Shown: positions 13,261 to 25,057 of the stretch, piece after piece
Layout of the letters: each line of letters opens with the position of its first letter
Position numbering within the stretch: position 1 is the first letter of the stretch
Source of the DNA: Astrocystis sublimbata
Taxonomy: Eukaryota > Ascomycota > Sordariomycetes > Xylariales > Xylariaceae
Assembly: GCA_022453515.1 (NCBI GenBank)
Contig: JAJNNY010000041.1
Location: 268,435-332,434 of the forward strand
Direction: 5' to 3'
Length of the DNA: 64,000 nucleotides
Notes under the pieces: generated by a model
Told to the model about the DNA's origin: nothing
Databases searched by the model: none
Seen by the model: the letters and a program-made list of their open reading frames with translations, nothing else
Made by a program: the position numbers and the translations under genes

Positions 13261-13267
13261 TGAGTCA
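13261..13267. promoter_or_regulatory. Gcn4/CPC1-type site TGAGTCA
   Basis: A perfect TGASTCA palindrome ending 101 bp before the chosen start of the acetolactate synthase regulatory subunit. In fungi this is the binding site of the bZIP activator Gcn4/CPC1/CpcA of general amino-acid control, which regulates branched-chain amino-acid genes. Binding here is inferred. Confidence 0.6.
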
Positions 13268-13367
13268 AGCCGTTCGTTCAATTGAACCCCACCACATAAA
13301 TCACAGCTCTCGAGAACGCCCTCGTTCCCATCAACGGGTCTTCCGGTCCCAACTGATGATCGGGAAG

Positions 13368-14378
13368 ATGGCATCTCGACTGTTTGTCCCAACCCATACC
13401 TTGCGAGCCGCCGCCGTCGCCGTGCGTGCTGGCTCGCAGACCGTCACCCGATTGAGCTCGACCAGCTCGACCTCGGCCCTTGCCTACAAAGCCCTCCGCC
13501 TCCGCCAGGCTCCCCTGCCCACCAACGACACCCTGTCGTCGTGGTCGGCCCAGTCGGCCGTGTCCAACATCCTCTACGAGACGCCCACCCCCTCGACTAC
13601 CCCGCCCAAGCGGCATGTGCTCAACTGTCTGGTGCAGAACGAGCCGGGTGTGCTGTCACGGGTCTCTGGTATTCTGGCGGCCCGCGGCTTTAACATCGAT
13701 TCGCTCGTCGTCTGTAACACAGAGGTGGAGGACCTCTCCCGCATGACCATCGTTCTCACCGGCCAGGATGGGGTGGTCGAGCAAGCCCGCCGCCAATTGG
13801 AGGACTTGGTTCCCGTCTGGGCTGTCCTGGATTACACAAATGCTGCCCTCGTCCAGCGCGAGCTACTCTTGGCCAAGATCAATATTCTGGGTCCTGAATA
13901 TTTCGAGGAGCTCTTGGCGCACCACCGTGAGATGACCGCCGAGATCGATGCTGCCGCCAACGACAAGGCGTTGGGCGATATCTCACAGGACTTCCACCCC
14001 AGCAAGATGGTTGCTAGCCAGGCCCTACGACACAAGCACGAACATCTCAAGTCAATCACTTACTTCGCACACCAGTTCGGCGGCAAGGTTCTAGATATTA
14101 GTACCAACTGCTGTATTGTCGAGGTGTAAGCAATCACCAACTCTGTCTTGCCCCGTCCATCTCCCGTCTTTTGTGGCACTCTAACAAGATGGCATAGATC
14201 CGCCAAGCCCGACCGAATCGACTCTTTCATGAAGTTGATAGCACCATTTGGAATTCTCGAGTCTACACGTACGGGACTGATGGCGTTGCCCCGCTCGCCG
14301 CTGTATGGGCCCGACGAGGAGACCATTGCCAAAGACGCAGATGAGGTTGTTGATGCTAGCCAACTGCCTCCTGGTTAA
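13368..14378 (+). CDS. ilv6: acetolactate synthase regulatory (small) subunit
   Basis: Model: join(13368..14125, 14198..14378), 312 aa. It is the regulatory subunit of acetohydroxyacid synthase, the mitochondrial enzyme that starts valine, leucine and isoleucine synthesis; it confers valine feedback. A basic, Ser/Ala-rich N-terminus (about residues 1-50) fits a mitochondrial presequence. The ACT domain begins near residue 82 (HVLNCLVQNEPGVLSRVSGI ... RGFNIDSLVV). The C-terminal domain ends with RIDSFMKLIAPFGILESTRT and GLMALPRSPLYGP, both typical of the family. The 72-nt intron (GTAAGC donor, CTAAC branch point) restores VEVSAKPDR across the join. The ATG at 13368 has a purine at -3 and starts MASRLF; an in-frame ATG at 13356 is possible but in weaker context. 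It is convergent with ornithine carbamoyltransferase. Confidence 0.95.
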
Positions 14379-14731
14379 ATGTATAACTAAGTTGGGGGTA
14401 TTGGGATGTTTGGCGTTCAACTTGGGGCTTGGATAGGTCATTGATATTGTGATTATGATTGTGGAAGACTGGATATGAGTACGAACTTGGGAGGGATTCT
14501 TCCCAACACTGAATTGAGAGACGATTGGTGCTCGCTGTTCCTAGTGTTGCAAACGAACCTGAATACCTACCTACTCATTCAAAGTCCATCTCCGGCCAAC
14601 TTGTGGTCTGCTCCCATGGAGCTCATTGTACCTATTATGTTTGTTTATCTTGACACGAAATCAAACACAGTTCGCAATGACTGGGCTGTTCGACTAGGCA
14701 CTGCCACTTTGAACCCAAATTTGTTGTCAGA

Positions 14732-15907
14732 TCATACCAAATTCCCCTTGTTGGCAACGAAACCCTCTAGGGCAGCTGCACACAGTTCAATCAGTAACCG
14801 GATCACGGCATGGAGGGATGAAACAGATGCATACCAATTGCTGCCCATAAGCGATTCTCGCCCTCTTGAAACACAAGTGATCGTGGGCTGTAGAAGACCC
14901 CGTCGCTGACCTCCTCGGGGTGACGCGGCAGGCAGTGCATAAACTTCCAGTCGGCCTTGGCCCCACCCCTCTTGGCCAGCTCCTCCGTGACCTGGAACCC
15001 AGCAAAAGCCTTCAGTCGCTTTTGCGCCTCTTCCTCCTGGCCCATAGAGACCCAGGTGTCGGTCACGATGACGTTGGCGTCCTTGACCGCCTCTTCGGGG
15101 ACGTGGAATTCGCTGATCGTGCCTGGAGACGGCGCGGTCTTGGCTTGCTCCTTGATGAAAGCCATCATTGCCTCAGGAATGCGGTAATCTGCGGGCGTCG
15201 CGACAGCAATGTCTACGCCGAGCTTGACGCAGCCGATGGCCAAATCATACAGGACATTGTTGGCGTCTCCGACCCAGGCGACCTTGAGCCGGTCGGGGAC
15301 AACACCGGTCGAGTTCACGCCTTGCTGCGAGAATGCTTCGTGGATGGTGAGGAAATCGGCAATGGTCTGGAGAGGATGGAAATCATTCGAGAGAGCGTTG
15401 ATGACCGGAACGCTAGAGTGCTTGGCCAGGTTGGCAACATCATCGTGAGGGCCAACCCGAGCCACCATGCAGGACGTCATTGACGAGATGATCTTGGATG
15501 TGTCGTACAGTGATTCATTCACCTAATGTCATGTCAGTTTGGAGTTCGGCGAGACACGGGATCGTATTGCTCACACCCAACTGAATGTCGTCTTTGCCAA
15601 GAAACATGGGGTGCCCGCCCATCAGTGCAACAGCTGCCTCGGTGGACACGCGAGTGCGGGTGCTTCGTTTGTTGAACATCATAGCGACGGTCTGGCCGAG
15701 CAGCTTGTTTTTGATCGACTCGGGTGTCTGGCCGGACTTGACGGCCTTCTTGTGAGAAGCGGCATTGAGAACTAGTTTGGAGAATTCGGCTGGGCTGAGA
15801 TCGCCGATTGTCATGAGATGGCGGACACTTGATGGTTGGGTAGAATAACTTCTGGCTGAAGCATGCTTCCATGCATTTTGAGCCACCCGGTGGGCTGTGG
15901 GCCGCAT
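14732..15907 (-). CDS. ornithine carbamoyltransferase, mitochondrial
   Basis: Model: complement(join(14732..14775, 14835..15522, 15575..15907)), 354 aa. It catalyses carbamoyl phosphate + L-ornithine to L-citrulline in arginine synthesis (the enzyme is called arg3, arg-12 or argB in different fungi). The first 24 residues are Arg/Ala/Ser-rich with no acidic residue, a mitochondrial presequence. STRTR, the carbamoyl-phosphate loop, is at about residues 82-86. The ornithine SMG loop appears as DTWVSMGQEEE, and the catalytic HCLPRHPEE is present near the C-terminus. Introns of 52 and 59 nt restore GKDDIQLGVNESLYD and LWAAIAALEGFVANKGNLV; without the second splice the protein would lose its true end. 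A TGACTCA site lies 274 bp upstream of the start. Confidence 0.95.
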
Positions 15908-16895
15908 GTTGAGTACGAAAGAACAGGTGAGTAGACAGTACTTGATCGTTCCGATAGATGATCGAGCAACACAGCTCTCAGGTATGTGCTGTGCTGGTTG
16001 GATATGAAGAAACGGCTTGGTTTTGCTTGTTAGTTGGGTGGGAAGCGGCCGGAAACACGAATACCTACCTACTCAATCGGCTGCTATATATTTACCTCAA
16101 TAAATGACGAAGCCCTATGACTCTAAAGCCCGGATATATGGAAATCTGATATCGTGCTGAGCTTTCAGGAGAATTGGTCGTGACTCATGAGCCACTCACG
16201 AAATGTATTCATCAATTGACCACCACGATCTTTATATTGTACGGGGCCAATCTATCTGCCTGTCAACCTTTTGCCAAATACGCAAAGCCCCATTGGCTGC
16301 GATCATCGGCGAAGGCACTACTGTACTGTAGGTACCTCAAAAAACCCAACCGTGCGCAGCTGGATGCGCTGGGCTGCCGGGCATGCTGGTGCAGGTGGAT
16401 GGATGCCTTACCCCAGATGCGGCTAAGCCGAAATTGGCAAGGGCGAGATCTGGCGCATACAGTAGGTACCTCCTAGGTACATAGCAGGTAGTCGTAGACC
16501 CGGCTCAGGTCCTGTTCAGGCCTGGTTCAGGCCTGGTTCTTCCGATGACGACGTGCATGCCCATCTAACGCCCGTCAAGGCGGCACTGCTGGCCCGCGTA
16601 CCTTTCTCATCACTCAAGTAATCCGTTAATCAGTCAATCCATCAATCCATCAATCCAACCATCGCATCTCTATATCTACTTCATCCCACTCCAGCTTCCA
16701 GCGCCGAGTAGCACCGTCGAGATACTGCTGTAGCTATTACAAGTGCTCAAACCCCCAACGACACACCGACGACGCCGACCAGAGCGCGCAAGTGTGGCGA
16801 TCTCCCCTTTACGCGGTTGATGGGCTCTTGTCCCCGAACTATGGTTGCGCGATTTTAGCTCTGGTAACCAACCCGCCCATCCACCGACGCCCATC
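15908..16895. other. divergent promoter region, OTC / Tag1-like
   Basis: No gene is seen. It holds the TGACTCA site at 16181, a short tandem CAGGCCTGGTT repeat (about 16,507-16,540), and ATCCATCA repeats (about 16,637-16,660) that may lie in the leader of the Tag1-like gene. Confidence 0.6.
16181..16187. promoter_or_regulatory. Gcn4/CPC1-type site TGACTCA
   Basis: A perfect TGASTCA palindrome 274 bp upstream of the ornithine carbamoyltransferase start, in the intergenic region shared with the divergent Tag1-like gene. Arginine genes are classical targets of cross-pathway control. Binding is inferred. Confidence 0.6.
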
Positions 16896-19705
16896 ATGCC
16901 GAGAGACGAAGCCTCGCCGTTGCTTTCGTCGGCGAACAACGGCAAAGCACACGAACAAGATCTACCCGAATCGAGCGAAGCCACGCCACTGCTCAACAGC
17001 CCATCCGCAGCCCCAGACTACGATAATGATGGCGCCGGGCCTGAACGAGATGATGCATCCATACATTCCCGTCATAGCCATGCTTCCTCGGTCCCCAGTG
17101 CCAAGAAGAGGTCTAGAAGATGGCCTTCCTGCATAGCCATGGGGATACTCGGCATCTTCGCTGTGGCGATAGTGGTCCTCGCATTCATCGTGCCCGATAC
17201 TGTTCAAGAGTACGCGCAGCAAGCTGCCGTCATCGAACCCACGAGCTTATCCATCGACTCCATCACGGCCCACGGAGTTCGCGCTCGTATACAAGCCAAT
17301 TTCCAGCTTGATGGCTCCAGAGTGACGAGCGACCACGTACGCCGAATAGGAAGAGCCTCTACCTGGGTTGCCAATCAGCTGGGCACCGAAAAGACCCAGA
17401 TCGATGTCTATGTGCCCGATTATGGTAACATCCTGCTCGGGTCCGCTGTTGTTCCGCCTCTGGTTGTCAGTCTCAGAGATGGAGTGACAACCCATTTTGA
17501 CTTTATTGCCGACGTACGGCCCGGCAATGTCGAGGGGTTGCGTACGATTGCAAATGATTGGTTGGACGGCAAGCTCGATAAGCTGCGACTAAACGGGAAG
17601 ACAAATTTGAGTCTCAAGTCTGGTTTCCTACCTTTGGGTGTGCATGCAGTTTCCGAAACACTGGAATTCGAAGGTCAATCTCTCTACCGTTCCTTTGCTG
17701 CCTTTTATCTCGGGGAGAAGGTGTTGTTCTAGTCTTACTCGAACTTTTCGGTTAGTTATATCTGTACCGAGCATAGACTGATCTCTCAACAGGAAGTAAG
17801 ATTCCTGCCATACCAAAGTACAATATTACGCGCTTCAACGTTCAAGATGGCCCCTTTAACGGATCTATGCTTGTTGATACTTCCCTGACAGCTTTCAACG
17901 AGTATCCTGTTGAATTCGACGTCCCTGAGCTTGCCTTTGAAATCATGATTGCTGGGTGTGCGGATACGGATTCTTTCATCGCCGTGGCCGAAGCCTCTAC
18001 GCGCAAGATTCACGTGAAGCCTCAGTCGGAAGTTTCTGCCGATGTGTACGGGGTCATCCACGAACTCCCTGATACTTTGACTCGAGACTGCCCCCACTCA
18101 TCGTCGTCGCCGCTAGATCTCCTTTTGAAGCAGTACATGCAGGGCGAACCTGCCACATTGTTTGTCCGTGGTAGCAGTCGCCCCGATGGCGAGACCCCCA
18201 AATGGATATCAGACATTCTGGCTAGCGTTATTGTGCCCGTTGCATTCCCGGGAAGGACACTCGATGGTTTCATAAAGGACTTCTCCATGAACGATGTTCA
18301 TTTCACCCTGCCCGACCCATTCGCCGACCCCAATGACCCAGCTGCCACCCCTAAAGTTTCGGGGAATATCATGGTTACTGCAAGCATACCATCGGAGATG
18401 AATTTCGGTATCAACGTGACAAACGTGCGAGCCACCGCCGATGTTATATACAAGAAGAAGAAAATGGGGGAGCTTAATCTGCGAAAGTGGCAACATGCCA
18501 ATTCGACAAGAGTCGACGGCAAAGGTAGCGATGATCCTAGTCTCAAGATCCATTCCCGTATATTGGAGGCGCCCCTCAACATAACGGATAGCGATGTTTT
18601 CTCCGAAGTTGTGCAGACGCTGCTCTTTGGGAATAAGCCTATCAAACTCGACATCCAAGCTCTGGTTGATGTTATGGTGCACACTTCACTGGGAGAACTT
18701 ATACTCAAGGAGGTCCCTGCCGAGGGAAAGATCCCAGTAAAACGTCCGTCCTCGCTGCTTTGATCCAGTTAGTCAGTCACCTCTCGATTGCGCTGTCCGC
18801 AAAGATCTCCAGTCCCGCAGAGGCGCATGCATATCCCATTTTTAACCTTCGATTGAAGTATGCATGCTAACTGTTTAATAGCACTACCCACTGGGACGAT
18901 CGGCAACATTGAGCCCAAGGTCGGCTCCTTGAGAGTTGTGGATAGCAACTCAGATTCCATTACACTTGAAGCTTTAGTTAATGTCACCAATCCTACCCCA
19001 TATACCGCCTCTATTCCTTTTTTCAATATTCATCTTGTCGCCAATGGCTCAACACTGGGAGACGGCACCGTTCAGAATGTCAACATAGAAGCCGGTAACA
19101 ACACCAACCTGCGTATTACAGCGAGGTGGCATCCAAGAGAGGGAGGGCCAGGTAGCCGGAAAATCGGGAGGGACCTGATTTCTCAGTATCTTTCTGGTTA
19201 CAACACAAGCATTACTGTCAAACCGCATATGGAATCCATACCTGGACAGCGTCTTCTCTGCGAAGCCCTTTCGCGATTCAATGCGACATTTGCTGTGCCT
19301 CGACTGAGACTTCCGGGCGATTCAAACGGCGAGGAGTCACATTTCATCAGAGATACGACTTTTCACTTTTTGTCATCAACAGCCACCTTCACTCTCGTGT
19401 CTCCTTTACAGTACAACACACTATATTTAGACTTTGTCAATGCAACTGCGTTCTATAACCACTCAGAGCCGGTCGGAAGGATCCTCTACGATCTTCCCTT
19501 CTCAGCGCCCCCCGGCAAATCTCAGACCCCTAACCTCCCTGTTGAGTGGTCCTTTGGCTCCGTTGGTTATGACGCCGTCCGCAATGCGATTGGTGGAAAG
19601 CTTAGGCTCGACGCTCATGCCACAGTTGATGCGCGACTTGGAAATTGGAAAGAAACATTTTGGTATAATGGAAAGGGTATCGGTGCTACTGTGCGTCTTA
19701 CATAA
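16896..19705 (+). CDS. Tag1-like vacuolar membrane protein (often labelled pre-rRNA processing protein)
   Basis: Proposed model: join(16896..17720, 17777..18743, 18882..19705), 871 aa. An acidic, Ser-rich cytosolic N-terminus with two SPLLSS/TPLLNS dileucine-like motifs precedes a single membrane span (about residues 83-103, CIAMGILGIFAVAIVVLAFI). A long extracytoplasmic region of repeated LEA2-like beta domains with many N-glycosylation sequons follows. This architecture matches fungal homologues of yeast Tag1, a vacuolar protein linked to termination of autophagy; the dileucine motifs also suggest vacuolar sorting. Both introns keep frame. The first (17721-17776) uses the donor GTGTTG and the second (18744-18881) uses GTCCGT with a GCTAAC branch point, so these junctions are less certain than the others. 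I am sure it is one multi-exon gene, less sure of the family name. Confidence 0.7.
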
Positions 19706-22175
19706 AGATTGTTTTTGGCAAATTGGCGTTTATAGAGGCGGTGGATAAACGATTCCTCGACACAGGGGCTGGATGTATTTGATTTTATATGATAGTTCTC
19801 CATGTACATATTGCGCAAAGCAGCAATACCAGTTATCGTACTTTATTATCTGATATTGTATAAGCCGACGATGGGAGGCTTAAGTGGGCAAGTTAGCTAC
19901 CTATCACTAACAGCATAGGTAGGATGATGTCAGGGGATTTGCCAACGGAGTTGGGCTAATAGTTCGATAAGCTCACGAGACTATGTCCGAGGTCCAAGGC
20001 TTTGTTCAAGGAAGTGAGGACTTCTGTAAATATGCCTGCTAAGTGTCGCTATGTTATGGCCAATAGCAACATACTTGTTGTATTACCCACTTGTCCTAGC
20101 TGAACATGTCTTAGTTGAGGCAGTGCAAGTAATGAATGGACCTATTCAGTCCGAAGTGGTTATACCATGTGCATGAGCTGTGTTCTCACCAATTCCCCAA
20201 TCATTGGTACTATGTATGCTTATACCTAAAGATAGCAGTCACTTTTCCTTTGTGTACCTAAGTAGTAAAGCCACCAACTCCAACACCCACTTGGACATTT
20301 CCTCCAATATGCCCGCTCGCGATTAGGCAGCTTGCTTTCATTGCTAACTTTCAGGCTTGGAAGCTTTTTATTGAACAACACATGCAGTAATAGTGACACT
20401 CGTTGCTAAACTTGGGCACTAAACCTCACCTAGGCACACCTAAGGTAGCTAACTAATGTACTTAATCTAACGTGAGACGGCCTCGAACACTCTGCAATCG
20501 GGCTCACGGGGAAAGGTTTACAACTGCGGACCGTGCTGATCAAAAGCGACTCAGCCGAGGCGATTGTCAGCGTAGCCAAGATCTTATGCATTCAATAGCT
20601 AAAGCCTAGGTCGATACTTCGCCCACGTCGGACCACATGATACGAGAGTGTCGTGGTGATTGGCGAATGTGGTTGACACGGCAGGCATTGCTAACACAAT
20701 CACACAACAATAACCATCCCAAAATCGTGTACTTGTGGCTATACCACCTTGCATTAGGGAGTGCGGCTACAGTTCAGCCCTACGCCACCTCTTGGTAATA
20801 CGCAGTACTAGGTATTTTGCACCCTACCTAGGTGGTATGTCGTCTGTGGCATGTGCCACTAATGCTACTATACATCGATAGCTCAAGATAGGTCCCTCTT
20901 TTACGAGGGATTCCCCAGACTTCATGTGCCTGTACGCTGCATGATGGGTCAGGGTTAGGCGAGGAATGTAACGTGTCAGCCAGCTCATGAGTTAGTTCAT
21001 GGTGGTGGGGTCGCTCAAGTTCCCCGACCCGAGCAAGTGGTACAATATCACGGTCTTACGTCGTTCCAGAATGAGCCACCGGGTGCTTATACACTCAGCC
21101 TTATGCGGGTTATTCTTGGACCCCAACCTTTGTGCGTTGTATTGTTCATGGTGTGCATCAGCATATGGCGGCTTGGCGGCTGACAAGATGCGTCCAGATG
21201 CCTGCCCCAACCTCGAAAATATGGTCACGGGAATCTGATATCGGACAATGAACGAGGCCGGTCATGCTAAAGTCGAACGAAGTACTACAACGAAGATTGT
21301 GATGCAGATTGGGACCAATGATATTTTGGGGAAATTAGAGACTGGACAGTCTGGATCAAGACCAAGTAAGCATTCGGCTGAAAGCCAGTCCGCTCAAACA
21401 TCCAGATAGACAATGTGATATACTTCTGTTCCAAAGCAAGTACTAATTCCTAGGACCCAAATACTTAACATGAGAGATATACTACCGCTACTGGGATTTT
21501 TCTGACCGAAGGGCCGATGTCGTCAGCCGAAGTTGTGCGCAGCTCCGTCCAAAAAATAGTTGGACGTAAGACCAACAATGTTCACCAAAATAGCTTCACT
21601 CAGGGTGCGGTATCATAGCAAACACGCACTTACCAAGAGCGTCTAGTATGAGTCGCCATCAATAGTCCCAATTCACCAGATAGCAATCTAACACCCACCT
21701 AGGTATACGAGGATTCGGCAATCGTGTAGGCCGCAAGGCTTTGCACGTCAGCCCACAGCACAGCTCGTCGACTAACACAATCGCTCTTTGTTCTAGTTTC
21801 TCACTTCCACAATAAGCTCTCACTACCGGGAACGACCCAATGAAGTATTTCTATTACTTAACAGTAAACACTTCGTGGCTGAGGCTTGGGGTGCAACTGC
21901 CAACTCGACAATACGAAGTCTATACTGCGTCGAAAATAGATTGTGTTGAAGCTCAGAATGAGAGCAGCCATAGCTATGCTTATATTCATGATTATGGGAT
22001 CTAGGACGAGCAGGAATGTGTATATATATTCGTTCCTCCCGTGGACTTGATGCAATTTTATCCAGTCTGCACCAGCAACTACATACCAATATCACCACAA
22101 TTCATCATCACCTCCTCACCTCTCCATAACTCCCCAGTTCCACCCTCTCAAAACATCCTGGATACATACCTCAAA
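19706..22175. other. intergenic, no gene recognised
   Basis: About 2.5 kb without a supportable gene. The longest frames (for example 20,999-21,238) are mirrored by frames on the other strand and show no family resemblance. The last 150 bp should be the promoter and CT-rich leader of the But2-like gene. Confidence 0.55.
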
Positions 22176-22736
22176 ATGATGTACACAACTGTAGTCCTCA
22201 CCTTCCTCTCGGCGACTCTCGCTGCTGCTGCCCCCGCCACGAAAGCCGGGTATGCGGTCCCGTCGATCATCAAGATCCACAACATCCAGACAAACAAGAA
22301 TTACCAAGACGTGCGTACATCCACAGTTCGCAGCGGCAACTTCGAAACGTCGACCCTCTACGACATCCCCATCCCCGCCTCGGCAGCCGGCCGCACCTGC
22401 GGGCTCGTGTTCCGCTCCGCAAATGTTCACGACGCCGTGTCGGGTGCCAAGGCCCTCGACATCTTCAAGAACGGCTTCACCAACCTGGCTTCTCTGAACG
22501 AGGGGAACCTCCGCGACCAGGAGCTCGCCCGCATCGTCTTCAACCCCAAAACGCACTTCTACGAATTCAAGCGCAGCGACGTCACCCCCACTATAGACTC
22601 TTTCCCTTGCCCTGCCGGCAAGACGCTCCACTGGGAGGCTGCGGCCGTGGGCGAGTCCGACTTCAATGTGGTCGAGCAAGACTTCACCTACGATGGAACT
22701 CATGTGCCGAACGGTATCAGCGTCGCTTGGTGGTAA
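22176..22736 (+). CDS. But2-domain-like secreted protein
   Basis: An intronless gene of 186 aa. The N-terminus (MMYTTVVLTFLSATLAAAAP) is a clear secretion signal, with cleavage expected after the Ala run near residue 18-20. The mature part resembles the But2 C-terminal domain of fungal secreted proteins: a beta-type DIPIPASAAGRTCGLVF segment in the middle and FPCPAGKTLHWE near the end, each with one Cys that could pair. Such proteins are usually small cell-wall or secreted proteins of unknown function. The start is the first of two adjacent ATGs in AAA context. GC content is higher than in the surrounding AT-rich flanks, as expected for coding DNA. The secreted nature is confident; the domain name is moderate. 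Confidence 0.75.
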   Translation: MMYTTVVLTFLSATLAAAAPATKAGYAVPSIIKIHNIQTNKNYQDVRTSTVRSGNFETSTLYDIPIPASAAGRTCGLVFRSANVHDAVSGAKALDIFKNGFTNLASLNEGNLRDQELARIVFNPKTHFYEFKRSDVTPTIDSFPCPAGKTLHWEAAAVGESDFNVVEQDFTYDGTHVPNGISVAWW

Positions 22737-24126
22737 GCGACCCCATTGGGTTGGTTTTCTAGAATGACTCGTTTGAATTAGGTGTCTAGGCTGGAGATTT
22801 GGGCGTTTTGTGATTGGCTTGGGTATGTTTCGGTAAAGGTCACAGCGGACACTCCTTAATGATATGACTGTTTGGACTCATTCCTTAGGCTCGATTTCGT
22901 TATCTTCATAGTCATAGACTTTCTCGTTTCAGTATGATACAAAATAATGTTGATGCTATCTTTCTATTGAATATAGAGCTCTGAATGGATCTTGTGTCGC
23001 AATATAGTTAGGGGGATACCTAGGTACCTCTTCCGATGCCTACCTAGTGTTTTGATTTTCGAAATAAGAGACTTAATCAAGGTTGGTGGCTCCTTCTATG
23101 ATTAAATATAGCTACGGTGAAATTACTTACTAGGTAGAACCTCGACGATACAGGGAGGTACCTACTAAAGGCAATACGCATGTAATGGGCATTTAAGTAC
23201 CTAGGTAAATAATTACCATTTTGACTGTTTACTATTATAGAAGTAACAACAGAATTGTTTAATATTCCTTCGTACTCCTCTCAAGTTTAACAATACCTAG
23301 GCCCCGTCAAAGGTGCAATGCTCCCAAGTAGACCTTGACCGCACAAGAAACTGGCGCAGTCTCGGGTCTTTTGTTCAATCTTAAAATCAAACTCTGTAGT
23401 AATGCTGCCAAAACTTAGCGCATTTTCGTGTATGCGAAACTAGTTTATTGCCAGTGAATTCATTCAATGCAACGTGCGTGCCGCGACAGTAGATTGGCTC
23501 TCTGAATCAAGGTCAATAGGTAGAGCCTTCACGTCAATCCTTTAAAATCTCTATGGAAGATGATCGAAAGTGGTACGAATACCCGAATATTATAAACTTA
23601 AGTATCCGAATATAGACGAAGCTGTTTAACATAGGGGCATGTAGACAGGTTAAAGATGGCAAGCCATATGTTGCATTGTGTGGCAGATTTCACACCACGT
23701 AGTTAGTTTACATCTCGTCACCTTCCATGACTACTAAGAAGTCGACTAGCAGTTTATTTTGTTTTTCTTATGCTGGGGATACTGGACACTTTCCTTAACA
23801 CTCTGGAGATAGGCATCGATCGAGCACGTGAGAGAATGAGATGGGGTATTATATGCAACGCTAGTCTAGTAGCGAGGCAAGATTATATATGATATTATCT
23901 ATCCCACAACGCTTGAAACTTTGCTACCGCTAACGCTTTCTATACGCCAGTCTATGGAATCTAATTAGCTTGATGAAAGATGGTATTTTGCAGACACTTG
24001 CATAACCCTGCTGCATGTCCATTCTCTATTGAACTGGTCTTCAATGGCTCCAGGAAAGAGTACGCATGCCTACGAGTCGTTGCGCCATAGAAAGAAATAG
24101 CTCTGGCAGAGCGTGAAATAGTTCGT
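22737..24126. other. AT-rich intergenic region
   Basis: No open frame worth calling. The region is AT-rich with a few CCTAGGTA motif copies (near 23,020 and 23,200). It separates the But2-like gene from the convergent EBP-like gene. Confidence 0.6.
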
Positions 24127-25057
24127 TTAGGATTTTCTTTTTGCCTGCACATTCATCCCGACCGATCTCATCTTCTTAACCTCTGTCAGAGCCTGTCCAC
24201 ATGCTCTCACACTATCAGCAATAAGGACTATGACGGTTAGCTCAAATCGCGTTTCCCAAACCGTTTCAGACAGGATTAAAAGGAGGGAACGGGTGACAAG
24301 ACGAAACAAACCACTTACAACCTGGAATCACTATCCAGAACCCATTCATTAATACATAATAACCATAAAAGTAGTACGCCTCAGGTCTTGAGTGCTCCAC
24401 ACCATGGACGAGAGAGTTGAAGGTGAAGGTGGCGTAGTACAACACGTCACCATAGAGCTGGCCGGTAGAGATGATGATCTGCAGCGGGTGGCGGAAAGGG
24501 TGATCTGTAACGATGTAGTACGCCAGAAGAAAGGAAAGAGGACCCCAGCACCAGGCTGTAACCGACTCCATGCACATAACGAAGGAGTCTGAGGTTAGGT
24601 AGCGCGAATCTGAGAGGGAGTACTCTTTCCAGAGTTGCGCGAGCACGTGTTGGGATCCCTGGAGCGTCGCGAAGTTCATAGCGTAGAAGCCTTCGAGGAA
24701 GAGGTGGATGCAACCGCCTGATGGGCGTTTCGTTCTCCGTTAGTATTATATCATTTAACTGCATATAGCAGCACAAGCATAGATATACCTAGATAAAGGG
24801 AAGGAAGAAAGGTAGGAGATAACACAGAAATTAATGAATGGGAGAAGCACAAGCTTACAAAGGGTGGACCAGAGAGCTTTTGACAGTTCAGAACTGGTTA
24901 TTCGAGAATTTGCGTTGATCGCCATCGCTTTGGCGGTTGTGAGGACGATGACGCAAGCGGCAGCGAACATGGAGATCAGCGTCAGGGTGCTCCATTCATT
25001 GGGTACGTAGTTGGGGATTTCGACGCCCTTGGGGTAGTACGAATGCTGATACGACAT
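24127..25057 (-). CDS. EBP-type (emopamil-binding) sterol isomerase-like membrane protein
   Basis: Model: complement(join(24127..24227, 24319..24717, 24859..25057)), 232 aa, introns 91 and 141 nt, all in frame. EBP-fold proteins isomerise the sterol delta8 bond to delta7 in the ER membrane or carry out related carbocation chemistry. Visible family features are CGCIHLFLEGFY (the HxxxE pair), CMESVTAWCWGPLSFL and NGFWIVIPG, with four to five hydrophobic segments. Fungi normally make ergosterol with the unrelated Erg2 isomerase, so EBP-type proteins in moulds may serve specialised metabolism. It lies about 1.7 kb left of the visible palindrome edge, close to the polyketide cluster, but membership is unproven. 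Confidence 0.8.
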
